A stretch of DNA of 64,000 bases from positions 2,976,001-3,040,000 of the forward strand of contig PYIU01000004.1 in assembly GCA_003415625.1 (NCBI GenBank), given 5' to 3'. Under the pieces are notes generated by a model, which was given only the letters and a program-made list of their open reading frames with translations, did not search any database and had not been told where the DNA came from. The stretch comes from Aquanectria penicillioides. Its lineage: Eukaryota; Ascomycota; Sordariomycetes; Hypocreales; Nectriaceae. Shown piece by piece: positions 49,132-60,992 of the stretch (positions are counted from its first letter, which is position 1; every line of letters starts with the position of its first letter). The position numbers and the translations under genes are program-made.

Positions 49132-49630
49132 AGGGACTTCAAAGAAACGCCAAGGTGTGAGTGATTAGGAAAAGAAGACAGAAGACAGTGATGCCGGCAG
49201 CGTGAGGGGCTGAGAGCCGCCAGAGATATATGCTTTTGCGTTGCTTTGTTTGCTTTGTTTTGGGGAGTCGCGTTCAGCATGTAACCCGAAGCCTGACCCT
49301 AACCCTACAGTTGGCCCGTGCACTCAAGTTAGTGCCGCAGGAACATGCCACGACCAACTTGCTGAGCTTTGATTCGCTGCCCAGTTGTCGTGGACCCCAG
49401 CCAAGTACGTATCGCCCCCATGTCTTTCCTGGTCTATGTTTGTTCGGTGGAGGTGGAGGTTGCGATGAGCGAGAAGAGCATCAGACTGGACGGGGTTGTC
49501 TACCCACATAAATTGATAAGTAGCGGTACACAACGATTTTGCACAGGTGAAATGGATGCCACTAAAGGATGACTGCATGATCACGAAGAGGAAACAAAAA
49601 TCGTCAATAATTGAGAAGGAAGGTTCATTT
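49132..49630. other. Promoter of the Taz1-like gene and 3' flank of the membrane-protein gene
   Basis: About 0.5 kb between two minus-strand genes. It includes the telomere-like motif at 49296-49307. No other gene is supported. Confidence 0.55.
49296..49307 (-). promoter_or_regulatory. Telomere-repeat motif (two TAGGGT-type units) upstream of the Taz1-like gene
   Basis: ACCCTAACCCTA on the plus strand, meaning TAGGGTTAGGGT on the coding strand, 165 bases upstream of the Myb gene start. Two TTAGGG-type units are what Tbf1, Teb1 and TRF-type Myb proteins bind; Tbf1/Teb1-class factors are known to use such sites in promoters. Use here is inferred. Confidence 0.45.
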
Positions 49631-50227
49631 TCAAGCCTTCTTCTTCGCCGCGGAAGTGGTGATGACTCTGTCTGGACCAAAGAGCCCCAGAAAATACGCC
49701 GAGCGCGTAACCATCAAGAAGACCTGAGGTTTTCGTTTGTCAATTCCAGGTCAACATGAACATAACCCAAGCATACTTACAGTCACAGCGATGTTACCCC
49801 AGGCCATGGCATTCCATGCTGCGAGGTTCGTCAAGATATCTTTACCAAGCCCGTACCCACTGAAAAGGATGTGACCAATGTCACCGAGCCACAAGGCAAC
49901 AAGGTAGGCTCGGACAACTTTAACCTCAGACGTAGTATTGAGCACTGCAAGGCCTATAAATGCCAGCAGGAGGTATAGGTTCCCAAGCTGCAAAGCAACA
50001 ACCACACTGTTGTCACTGATAGCCGGGTTTGTGTCCGGGATTTGTTCCGCGACGAACCAGGCTGGGTCTGCAATGGCCCCTAGAAAGCCAGTAACTCTGA
50101 TATGTGTTAAGTAATTGGTCAATCAGCTGAACGAGGGCTTGGCTAAAATCGAAGCAAGGACGCACAGAGAGATTGGCTCTATAATAGTGAATACGACTCG
50201 CGGGAAGGTCGGAAGCGAGGACGCCAT
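49631..50227 (-). CDS. Small four-helix membrane protein, DUF7704-like
   Basis: Assembled from three exons: 50227-50166, 50096-49781 and 49723-49631, phases 2 and 0, giving 156 aa from MASSLPTFPRVVFTIIEPIS. Splicing joins EPISL to VTGFLGAIADPAWFVAEQIP, then the hydrophobic segments LYLLLAFIGLAVLN, VVRAYLVALWLGDIGHIL and WGNIAVTVFLMVTRSAYFLG, ending in a basic AAKKKA tail. This looks like the small fungal membrane proteins with the PRxxFxxIEP opening, now classed as DUF7704; the function is unknown. It is divergent from the Teb1-like gene with about 1.1 kb between the starts. All splice sites are canonical (GTGCGT and GTAAGT donors, CAG acceptors). Confidence 0.82.
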
Positions 50228-51336
50228 GGCTAATTAAGACAAGACGAGAGGCGAGAGGCGAGAGGGGGGAAACAGTGTGACCAGGCGAGATGTGACGATC
50301 GCCGTGGGGACGGGAAAAATAAGGGGAAAGAAACAGTGGGACGAACGCCCCATTGGGAGACCAGAGATTTACGAATAGACGAGACAAGACTTCGAAATCA
50401 GGTACAGTAGCAGGTACAGCAGCAGGTACAGCGCGGAGCACACAATGGTGGTGTTGTCAGTGGTGAATTACCCGAGGGACGATGAGGAAGACGGATACGG
50501 TATCTCGCCGAGCGAATCCCTCCAAGCCTTGCCCGCTTGGGATGGGATAAAAGTAAATCCACCAGCAAACAGCATCCGACAACGCAGACAAGTCACAGCC
50601 GAAGACGCTCGATGGGTCTTGGAAGCTCGGAGCGCGGCTCGCCGCTCCAGTGGGACCGGGAACTGCCGGCAAAGCGCCGTTTGCTTGTGCCCTTGCTCGT
50701 GCTCGTGCTCGTGCTCATGCTCATGCTTGAGTGTGTAGCTGCGAGGCACGAGGCACGAGGCCCAAGACCCAAAAAAGGACCAAGACACCTCGGCCGCTTC
50801 TGGCCGTTAGCGCCGACCATGGCGAGTGCCCCTGGGCCGCTGACAGCGCAAGCACAGGCACAGGCACAGGCATAGATTCCGGGCGACTCGGGTAAGTCAA
50901 GTGCTGTGGGCGCGCCTGTAGGTGGGCGCTGTAGGTGCTGTAGGTGGGTTAGGCACATGTAATAGAGCGGAGACGGAGGAGGAGGAGGAGGAGGAGGATG
51001 GATGGATGCCGGTTGACGGTTAGCGGACGACGGATGGCGGACGCAAGCTTCACCACCCACCATGTGGCGATTTCACGTGCTGCCAAACCAGAGACACCCA
51101 GGTGAGACCACCGGCGTCAACCAAAGGACCCCGACCTTGACCTTCTTTTTTGCTGTTCCGTATCCCAAGACCCGAGATGATGCTGTGAACCGCCTGTCTT
51201 GCCTCTCCTCAACCGTCCCTGTTCTTCGCCTCTTTCCTCCTCTTCCCTCCTCCCGCCCTCTCCGTCCACCTCGTCTCGCCGCGCCTTGCCTCTCCCACTT
51301 ATACCCAATGCGCCACCCCAATCCCGCGAGCCCACG
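50228..51336. other. Divergent promoter region between the membrane-protein gene and the Teb1-like gene
   Basis: It contains a CTCGTG hexanucleotide array (50695-50727), an ACAGGC array near 50850-50873 and a GAG array near 50970-50995. Close to 51337 the sequence is C/T-rich. No gene is supported. Confidence 0.5.
50695..50727. repeat. CTCGTG/CTCATG hexanucleotide array
   Basis: About five units, the last two with CATG in place of CGTG, which is consistent with CpG transition in an older array. Confidence 0.8.
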
Positions 51337-53009
51337 ATGGCCACGATCGAGCCACGCTTGATTCACCTGCTCAACGAGTCAACAACACCTCAGCTGCCGC
51401 ATACCGATCTCCCTCCTCTCCATTCTCTGCCCCTCCCCAAGTCCTCGGACCAGCCTCTGCCCCCGCTCGAGCCGGACGCGAACCACCGAGGCGACAGATC
51501 CAACCAGGACGGCCAGTCAATTTCTAATCCGGCCGCTCCACTCTACCTCACCGGCGATGATGGTTCCTTTGACCACCGCAAGGACGTCGCACGCATAGAT
51601 GGGAAGCACCAGGGCTCTTCCGCAGCTTTCCCCCTGCGGCTGCTGCTGGGAGACACCGAAGCCACTGAATCATCCCACTCGCTAAACAAGATCTTGGACG
51701 ATGGCCAGGATGCACTCGACGATGCCTCCAACAAGAAGCGCCACCGCGGCCTCCATGTGAAAGATGATTTCGTCCAACTTCCGCAACCCCTCAAGAAGCA
51801 AAAGGCCGCCCAGACGGCCCCGGTCATGCCACCCATCATCAATGGCCTCCATGAGCCCCGCCGCATGCCGCCTTGTTCCCACCCATTTCCTCCGACTCTT
51901 TCGACGGGAAGGATGGAACTCAAATGAAACTTCTCCACGAACTCAACCAAGCATCCCCGGAGGCTGAGAAAAATGCAAACAAGGGGAGAAAACGTGCGAC
52001 GAAGCCCAGGAGAAAATGGTCCGAAGAGGAGACAAATCACCTCTTGCTAGGTGTCAACCGGCATGGTGTTGGGAAATGGACCAGCATTTTGGAAGATCCC
52101 GATTTCAAATTTAATGATCGAACGGCTGGCGACTTGAAGGATAGGTTCAGAACCTGCTGTCCCGACGAACTGCGCAGGTCGAGCAAGTCTTCAGTTGGTT
52201 CGCCATCCAGTGCGTCGCAGGAGTCGAAGAAGTCCAAGGGCGACACCCATTTGGACAAGATTTTAATAGATGGGGAAGCCTTGTCAACAAAGGACAGCCC
52301 AGTAATGCGGAAGGATGTCGAAGCCAACCCGAAACAGAAGAAGAGCCGCGCCCACCGCAAAAAGATGGAAGATCTAGTCGAGCTTGGTATCCGTGGGCCA
52401 TTCAAGAAATCGCACCGACGGGAACGACGTCCCTTTACAGAGCAAGACGACCGCGAAATCCTCGAGGGCCTTAACCAGCATGGCCCAGCATGGACCAAAA
52501 TCCAGCGCGACCCTCGCTTCCACCTCAGTAGCAGGCAGCCCACTGATTTGAGAGACAGGGTTCGCAACAAGTATCCAAACATCTATCACCGCATAGAAAA
52601 GGGCACATTCCAGGCCAAGGATAGCAGCCGCACTAACGACATCATGGAGCCATCGATCAACATGTCTATCAACAACTCCCTGAAGCCCTCAAAGGCAACT
52701 CTTGAGCCCCAGATGGGCGCAGCTCCCCGAGAAGAACTGCCGCGGTGGCCCCTTCAACGGATGGACACGCTCGAGAGTCCGCATTCCGGCCAAGGGTTCG
52801 AGTTTGGGGAATCAACGACGCCCCAGTTCATGGGTGGCGAGATGGACATTTCGAGACTCTTGCTCGACGACGCCAAGCTCTCGCAAGGGAGTTCGCGAAT
52901 GAATGTGGATGCCATCGCAGTGAACTCTTCGCCTGGAAGCGTCGCCCTCGAGTCACGACGGGATGGCCTTGACAAAGCAGCCGAGAGATCGCAACGGGCC
53001 GCAAGATAA
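51337..53009 (+). CDS. Double-Myb telobox protein, Teb1/Tay1-like, one-base frame break
   Basis: DNA-binding protein with two Myb repeats of the telobox type. The first (about 225-280) reads RRKWSEEETNHLLLGVNRHG, GVGKWTSILEDPDFKF and AGDLKDRFRT; the last is close to the VDLKDKWRT telobox helix that reads TTAGGG. The second (about 365-420) reads RRPFTEQDDREILEGLNQHG, WTKIQRDPRF and TDLRDRVRNKYP. S. pombe Teb1 and Yarrowia Tay1 have the same two-Myb arrangement and bind telomere-like repeats, in promoters and at telomeres respectively. The N-terminal 200 residues are Pro-rich and disordered. The start at 51337 (CACGATGG context) was preferred over the longer open frame, whose extra residues are low complexity. 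The frame slips near 51870-51873; one more C joins RRMPP to LFPPISSDSFDG and gives exactly 557 aa. The Teb1/Tay1 assignment is inferred from architecture. Confidence 0.82.
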
Positions 53010-53781
53010 GCGGCTGACACAATTACTATTTACGAATTGCAGTTTTAGCTGCTGTGTGGATTATGAGCGTTCCAAACCGGAACGGGAGTTGGGATTTCAA
53101 CCTGTACAAGGAAAGCATTAGGGCGCATGTAGATTATGCACAACACAGCAGGACAGCACGCGCTGATCGTCGGTCATTCATCTTGGTTTTTCAGATTATA
53201 CGTCTAGGCGCTAGTCACTGGAAGGAAACACGGGTGCCTCGCAGGCAAAAACGGAATTGGGTTTTGGTAGACATTTATGAGCGTCAATGAGTTGGATGAT
53301 TGTGGAGAGTATTAGTTTGGTAGAGACTGGAGAGCACCACAGGATCACACAGTTGAGAACAAAACCATGGTCGGGTATTCGATATTATGTTATTATGATG
53401 GAAGTAATGATGAATCCTTAGTTTGTTGTGATCAATCTTTCTTACTTTAAGTTATCAGCCATTTAGGAAGTCCCAATACCAACGGCCGCTAGCATCCGAG
53501 GAACTAGCATGGCTGCGAACCAATGCAACACCACGCGCTCTGAAAAACACGAGCTAAAATCTTGGGGTCCTGCATTGGGCACTGCCAATCCTGCCCAGCG
53601 CCCATCAGATGATATATCACGTGACCCACAAATTCGGTCCCCTGCACATAGGGCACGAAACCCCCCTCTCCGGTTAGCGCTCACGAAAAAAAGTGTGGTC
53701 TAACATTTTGCACTTCGTCCCTCGTCCGCCAGGTCCGTTTGTCCATCTTCATCACCGTCGACATCACAGCCAACCGACACC
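53010..53781. other. Promoter of the RPS4 gene and 3' flank of the Teb1-like gene
   Basis: No gene is seen. The last 120 bases before 53782 are C/T-rich (CACTTCGTCCCTCGTCC), like the pyrimidine leaders of fungal ribosomal-protein genes. Confidence 0.55.
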
Positions 53782-54840
53782 ATGGCCCGCGGAATGTGAG
53801 TAGCATCACGTCACATCACGAGAGGATACTGCCACTGTGCAATGCCAACTGGCGATGCGCAGTGGTTCTGTCCTCTTCCGCCCTCTCGTCTCGCCGTCGC
53901 CTAAAAGGAAAAATACAATTCTGACAATCTTATAGCAAGAAGCACCAGAAGCGCCTCAGCGCCCCTTCGCACTGGCTTCTCGACAAGCTTTCCGGCACCT
54001 ACGCCCCCAAGCCCTCTGCCGGTCCTCACAAGCTCCGCGAGTGCATGCCCCTGGTCGTCTTCCTCCGAAACCGCCTCAAGTATGCTCTCAACTACCGCGA
54101 GACCAAGGCCATCCTGATGCAGCGCCTCGTCAAGGTTGATGGCAAGGTCCGCACCGACCAGACCTACCCCACCGGCTTCATGGACGTCATCGGCATCGAG
54201 AAGACCGGCGAGAACTTCCGTCTCGTCTACGACACCAAGGGTCGATTCACCGTCCACCGAATTCAGGCCGAAGAGGCTGAGTACAAGCTGGGCAAGGTCA
54301 AGCGCGTTCAGCTTGGTCGCGGTGGAATCCCATTCTTGGTCACGCACGATGCACGAACGTGAGTTCTGTCAGACATCATTCAGCCGTTGGATCAAGCTTT
54401 GGTCGATTCGATTCACACCCGACGACATTGGAGCTTTATTTGACGGTTGTATGTATCCCCTTCCTACCCTGGTGCTGACTTTTTTCCTTCTTCGCAGCAT
54501 CCGCTACCCCGACCCTCTGATCAAGGTCAACGACACGGTCAAGATCGACCTTGCCACTGGCAAGATCACTGACTTCGTCAAGTTCGACACTGGTGCCGTC
54601 GCCATGGTTACCGGTGGTCGTAACATGGGCCGTGTTGGTGTCATCACCCACCGTGAGCGTCACGATGGTGGCTTCAACATCGTCCACATCAAGGACGCCA
54701 TTGACAACACCTTCGCTACCCGTGAGAGCAACGTTTTCGTCGTTGGCCAGGACAAGCCCTGGATCTCCCTGCCCAAGGGCAAGGGTGTCAAGCTCACTAT
54801 TGCTGAGGAGCGTGACCGCCGTCGCGCCCTCTCCCACTAA
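53782..54840 (+). CDS. rps4: 40S ribosomal protein S4 (eS4)
   Basis: Small-subunit protein eS4. Exons 53782-53795, 53936-54358 and 54498-54840, giving 259 aa; the usual length is about 261. The first exon codes only MARG plus two bases, a common pattern in fungal ribosomal-protein genes. Splicing gives [20 protein letters not shown], the diagnostic eS4 N-terminus. The middle has the S4-like RNA-binding region ([20 protein letters not shown]). After the second splice, [17 protein letters not shown] and a KOW-like stretch ([17 protein letters not shown]) follow, and it ends in [11 protein letters not shown]. No frame breaks, and codon use is strongly biased to C-ending codons, as expected for high expression. 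Confidence 0.98.
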
Positions 54841-57800
54841 ATGTGATAGGAATGGAAAAAGGCATGTGGACTGGAGTCTCGGATTTGACGTTTGCTTTTA
54901 CGGCTATAACTACCCTGGAGATAGCCAGCCCATGGGGCTAACGATAAAAGATGAATTTGAGCCAAGCACAAACTGTCTATCCAAGTCGTTTTCCCGCTTT
55001 CGTAAAAAAGGTCCCTTGTGTGAGGAGAGTAATAATGTATAACAATGTATGTCAAGTGTGAATCTGGGAATCGACCTGGTCCATGGTTTCAGGCTTGGTT
55101 GAGTTGATCCCTTGACAGATTATGGTAAGCACTATTGTTGGCTGGCTCTGTGGAACGCCTCTCGCCTCAATTTTCCGGGGTTGAGACTTCCCTTGGTCGT
55201 TGGGAGCTCCCCCAAGATCCGGGCAGGGCTCTGGCTGTAGCATGGCATCCGGTGGGACAACCCAATGAAGGCGAGTGGGTTGAGTGAGGTTCATTGCCGT
55301 GGGATGTGAAGCAAGATCTGCAGGCCGACAGCCTACCCTAGAGCCAAAGTCGTGGGGAACCATGCACTTTTGTCACGGCCAGCTGAGAAGGAAACCCCAA
55401 TTGCGCTCCCGCCTGAGTTGGTGCTCGCTTACTCCCTATCGAAGCACCCATTACGAAACTAGGTGCTATCTACGTGTCAGGCCACGCATATCGTTAACGG
55501 CTCCGGCATGATGCACATGGGCCATTATGGACCTAAACTGTGAGACGACGTCAATTTGACGGATCCATGGCTTCATGTTGGGTTGCTCCCGGTGGGTGTG
55601 GGGTCATGGCTGCTGGGTCCCCGTGGGGGTAAAGGTCTCAGGTAGATTTGCAATGGGCCAAGGAGGATAGGTGAAGTCGTCCCCAACTTTTGCTGTTGTC
55701 ATTTTGTTGTTGTGTTTGGGGATGGACGGCCGCTCCTTTCGTGCGAGATGCTGCTGGGCTAAGGGTTAGGTGTGTGTGTGTGTGTGTCTGGGTGTGTTGT
55801 GTGTGTTGGCAGCTACGGTGACGACGGCGGTGGTGGCAACAATTTTCGGACACTTGGAATTTTCAAGGTCCTGAAGACACCTACCCGAGACTTATGTTGT
55901 CCGTCAATGGATCAAACGAATTTCTGGCTCGAGAGGGATGGATACCACCTTGGACAGGCACGTGGACAGGTCGAAGCGGGGTGCTTGCATAGGAAAATCC
56001 GATGCTACACGATGGCAAGGCCGAAGGTGGTGGCTACCGAGCAGCAAGCTGATGACTGCATATATCACGATGCAATTTTGTGTGCGTGTGTGCGTGCATG
56101 TGTATGCCTGTGTACATGTGTACGTGTGTGAGGCAGTCTGTACCTTGGCTTAAGTGACCTGCACGGGTGTCAGCATGGAACGGTGTGTCGGTGTGTCGGT
56201 GTGCGCTCCGGAGTGCAAAGCACTGCACAGGATCGGCCAGAGCCCCTGGTTCCTACATGACATCGACGTTTCTCTTGCGTACATACATGGATGAATGGGG
56301 GAGGTGGGTGATGGTTGTGCTTTTTACCCCCCCCTTCCCTTGAGGTCTGCTGCAGGCAACCGACTTGGGAAGCCAGAAAGTACCAGTAAGTGTTTGCGAG
56401 TCTTGCGCCTCCGCTCCGGGATCAAGGATGGTAAGAAAGGGGACAGGGCAAATGGGAGGAACAAAAAGGAGAAGTAAAGAAAAAAACAACAACTACATGT
56501 TGTTTTGGATAGTTTCGGAATGGTTAGGTCGCGTGAGGGATTTTGCAGGACGAGAAAAGATGACAGACGACGTGTAATGGATGAGGCTGTGAGAGCTTTG
56601 GGGCCATACATGCGGCTGGACCGAAAGATAGGTTGTAAGCGACCTGGGCTGACGGTAGAGGCAAGAAAGAGAAAAAGAAACAATGGGCACCAGGATTAGA
56701 CAACAAGAGGCTTGGATTCGGAGGATGCCAACCTCGACCTCGGCTTGGCTCTCCGCCTCCGCACTGGGACTTTGCCGGTCAATTCATTGTCAACATTGGA
56801 GCTTTATGCGGAGCTTCAACCAAACGCATCTCGGCCCACCAATTCCAGATCCCTTTGTGTCCCTGATCCCAGTAGCCAACCCCAGGGCTCGAAGCAAAAA
56901 CCCGGACAAGTCATTTGACCTGGGATGATGTAGGTGGGTGTGGCGAAAAAAAAATTGTGCATCACTTCCCAGTACGACTTGTTGTGGTCACCCAATTGGG
57001 CGGGACGACCCTGTAGCTGGAGGGAATGAGGCGTCGGTATATTCGATGAGGGGGCACCGGCCAAGACCGGGGGCCTTGTCGTGCTGAGAAGGCAGAGGAC
57101 CCTTTGACCTGAACGCTTTTGGAATGTGTTGGTTGTCTTTTTCGAACCCCACGCCGAAAAAGATTGGACGCAGATGGAAAAGGAAGAGCTGGCTCATGGA
57201 TACTGATACGATATGGGCGGCTTACACCCACGAATATTCATGTCGAGGCTGAAAAGAGCAGTTAGCTCGGGCCAGGGGTCAACGGTGCTTGACCCGCCCC
57301 CAAGTTGCAAGTTTCCACTCTCCCCAAAACAGTTTCCAATCCACCAGAATCATGTGGCTGGCCATTTGTTTACCCCTCTCACGATGGCCACGCTTCTTTT
57401 TGGCTTGAAGCCAAGCATCTCAGCTGCAGCAGGGGGGAGGGGTAAACAAGGGGAAGGGGGGCGGTTGGGAAGACAAGAGAAGAAGAGGGAACCAAAGAAA
57501 TAGTCTTACGCATGGAACGGACAATTCCTGACTAACGAGATAGATGTGAATGGAGATCCGAGCGGAGTCGAGGCTCGAAAAGCACATGCACACTGCTGTA
57601 TGCACAGAAGAGACCGGTTGCATATCCGTGAATACCACCTCTCGTGATGAGCGTGCGCGGGCTTAGCCCCGCGATTTGATTTTCGATCAGCTCAAGGCCC
57701 GGCCGCCATGGGACGGACGGATGTGTATGGGCAGGCAGAAGGACGAGTGAATCAGACGGCATTTCCATGTAAAGGCAAAGTCAAATGCACGCCAGCGACC

Positions 57801-58948
57801 AGGGTCGGCGACGGACCAAGATGGGGAGGGTGGGATGGATGGAATTATGGATGGATGCACACAATGCATCGACGACGAGGCATGGTAGGGAGGGTTGGGG
57901 GTTGCAATAGAGGCGTCTTTGCAGGGCTATTGACTTCTCCTAAACTGGACAAATGGAATGCCAAAACGTCCCAACGTCCAGTCTTGGTAGTCCACGGCAT
58001 CGTGTGCCTACTTGCCCTAGCGTAGACTTTGCAACGACTCCCGTGTCTTGGCTTGCTGTCGTGTCTCTTCCCTTCGGGATCCGGATGAGGGACGAAGACG
58101 GAGACGCACGCATGGCCCCATGACGTGAAGATGGAGTCTGGAGATGGGGCCGAGAGTCCTAAAAGGAATACACTTGCCGAACCAGGACGCGGATTCCACT
58201 TCGTTGACTAGACTATTAACAGCCTGGTAGGTCCAGAAAAAAAAATGTCGTCAACCCCCATCCCCAATCTCCACTCTGGACGTCCAAAGAACTAAAGATC
58301 CTGGGGCGCCCGCGTCTCGCGATAATTTGCTGTTGGGAAGACTTGGGAGCAGGGCTAGGCTCGAACTGGGACTGGGACGGTAGTTGAAAGATGGTATATG
58401 TACCCCCATCGTGACCACGTTCCGCGTTCCGCCTCTTGGATCTGTCGTCTCCCACCTGGTTCCTTTGTGGGGTTTCCTTCTTTCAGTTCATTGCACGTCT
58501 CCTTGGTCTTCCTTTTGCTTCACCCATTTGCCCTGCTTGACAAGGACACTCTTGGGGAGGCTTCCTTGAGTTGTGTATTTGCAACGGCTTCGGCCTGTCT
58601 CAAAACCAAGACTGGTCCTCTTACATCACACGCCCTGACAATTTTTTTCCTTTGATTTTCTATTGCATTTTTCTTGTCCAATCCTACTCCAAAGCACGGA
58701 TCACCAGTCTCACTGAGCACTCATCCGCCAGAACCTGGGCCGGAGTTCGGTGTGAGAGGGGAAACACGCACGCAAAAAGGGCAACGGCGGTGCAAAAGCC
58801 TCAAAGCGGAGCCCACGAGCACGGTCGTCGCCGGTTATCTGATCTGGTTCGGGGCCCACTTGAGTGACAATTGCGGGTCTCCAAGACTCACAACAAAGCG
58901 TCGTCCGCCCTTGAAATTCATTTTTAACTCTGTTCAAAAACTTCAGTC
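54841..58948. other. 4.1-kb gene-free region
   Basis: Between RPS4 and the D-lactate dehydrogenase gene. Contents: a TG microsatellite (55771-55787) directly preceded by TAAGGGTTAGG, TGTGCG repeats near 56080-56130, and many short open frames without family-like content. No gene is supported. Confidence 0.5.
55771..55787. repeat. TG microsatellite next to a telomere-like unit
   Basis: Eight TG units directly preceded by TAAGGGTTAGG at 55760-55770. The combination is short and may be chance. Confidence 0.7.
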
Positions 58949-60992
58949 ATGTCTGCTAGATGTTGCGCAAGGGCCTTCCTGGGCCGCGGCGCCAGGAGAA
59001 CCAATGTTCGGCGCGGTTTCGCAACAACAACACCACGGAGCTCCGGTCCGGATGTTTCTACGTCCCGGCCCGTTGAGGCTAATCAAGCTTCGGGTTGGAC
59101 CGGCCTGAGGGTCTTGGCCGTGGCCGCTGGTGCTGGAGCTGTCGGTTGGGGGCTCGCCGGTCTGAACGGCCAGGACGATGCAAAGGGGTTCTTTGGAAAG
59201 CCTGGTTCTCGATATGCGACTCTGCCTGAGATGGAAGAGGTACGTTTGTCTTGCCCCACAGGAGAGCATTGCTTTTGGGAGACACCCCAACACTGAAGAT
59301 CGTGTCGCGTCTGACCAATGTTGACAGGCAATTCGAAAAATTGAGAGGGAAATTGGCACCGAGGACATCATTTCCACAGACTCGGAGGACCTGCGTGTGC
59401 ATGGATACTCAGAGTGGTCATCGGTCAACTTGGATAGGCTGCCTGTGGCTGTGGCGTACCCGCGCAGTACAGAAGAAGTGTCGACCATTGCGCGCATTTG
59501 TCATGAGTATTGCGTGCCAATCATCCCGTACTCTGGCGGATCCAGCCTGGAGGGCAACTTCTCCGCCCCTTATGGAGGAGTCAGTGTCGACTTTTCGTAC
59601 ATGAATAGGATTCTTGAGTTTAACCGGGATGACATGGACATTGTAGTTCAGCCAAGTATCGGCTGGCAAGACCTCAATGAGAAGCTGGCTCAGATGGAGT
59701 GTGGTCTTTTCTTCCCCATCGATCCCGGTAAGTTTGACATGGAGCATATCCACGTACTGAAACGACTAACACGAGAAATGTAGGCCCAAGCGCCAAGATC
59801 GGCGGCATGATTGGAACCAACTGCTCGGGAACCAACGCCGTGAGATACGGCACGATGAAAGATTGGGTTATTAACTTGACTGTCGTTCTTGCGGATGGGC
59901 GTATCATCAAGACGAGAAGAAGGCCTAGAAAATCTTCTGCTGGATACAACCTGAACTCGCTTTTCGTTGGATCCGAGGGCACCTTGGGTTTGGTGACTGA
60001 AGGTATGCCCTGAGAGAAATCCCGAGATGCCCTTACTCCCTATTTGGTGAGAAATGTAGATCATGATTGAGCTGACTTGGGATAGCCACTCTTAAACTGG
60101 CCGTTGTCCCTGAACAGTACTCCGTCGCCGTCGTCACGTTCCCGACCATTCGTGACGCCGCGGCCGCCGCTGCAGGTGTCATGCAGACAGGAGTTCCCAT
60201 CGCCGCTATGGAGATCATGGACGAGGTTCAGATGAAGGTTGTCAACCTGGGTGGTGCTACTGCTCCTCGAGTCTGGAAAGAGGCGCCCACACTGTTCTTC
60301 AAATTCGGTGGCACCAAGGAGGGCGTCCGAGAGGCCATTTCTCGTGTGCAGAAGATCACGGCTGCTAACAAGGGTGGCAACTTTGAGTTTGCCCGTGATG
60401 AGCGTGAGCAGAAGCTCCTGTGGTCAGCCCGAAAGGAGTCGCTTTGGTCCATGTTGTCGCTGAGAAAGAATGGAGAGGAGACCTGTAAGTGGCACTGTAA
60501 TATGAGCATGGCTGTGCGGAAACCAGAGCGATATGGTAGCTGACCTTGCGTGTAGGGAGCACGGATGTGGCTGTACCTTTTAGCCGTCTTGCCGACATCA
60601 TTGAGGTGAGCAAGAAAGAGATGGACGACCTGGGTCTGTTTGCGAGTATCCTGGGCCACATTGGCGATGGTAACTTCCACGAGAGCATCATGTACAGCAA
60701 GGATATTCCTGGAGAGCGAGAAAAGGTAGAGACGTGTGTCAAAAACATGGTCAAGCGTGCGCTTGACATGGAGGGTACATGCACGGGCGAGCACGGCATT
60801 GGCTGGGGCAAGAAGGAGAGCCTGCTGTGGGAGGTTGGACCGGAGACTTTGGCTGTCATGTCCGCCGTCAAGGGGGCGCTGGATCCCCGCTGGGTGATGA
60901 ATCCAGGCAAGATCATGGACGTTCCGTGGATGGGAATTGAGTATCCCGGCGCGGATAAGGCGGTGTCACCGGTGAGAAAGGCCCTCAAGTAG
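58949..60992 (+). CDS. dld1: D-lactate dehydrogenase (cytochrome c), mitochondrial
   Basis: FAD-dependent oxidation of D-lactate to pyruvate with cytochrome c as acceptor, at the inner mitochondrial membrane. Five exons: 58949-59239, 59328-59727, 59784-60002, 60086-60484 and 60556-60992, giving 581 aa with all phases consistent. The N-terminus is Arg/Ala/Ser-rich ([20 protein letters not shown]), a mitochondrial presequence, followed by a hydrophobic anchor ([17 protein letters not shown], about 54-72). The PCMH FAD-binding domain shows [19 protein letters not shown] and IDPG then [21 protein letters not shown]. The C-terminal FAD-linked oxidase domain shows [10 protein letters not shown] and [11 protein letters not shown], with FAD and substrate residues intact. 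Yeast Dld1 is 587 aa. No frame breaks. Confidence 0.97.

Noticed and set aside
53645..53655. ATAGGGC as a Tbf1-like site in the RPS4 promoter
   Set aside because: Only a partial match to the TTAGGG/AACCCTA core; too short to claim.
57134..57145. TTCGAACCCC resembling a tRNA B-box
   Set aside because: No A-box within the expected distance and no acceptor-stem complement.
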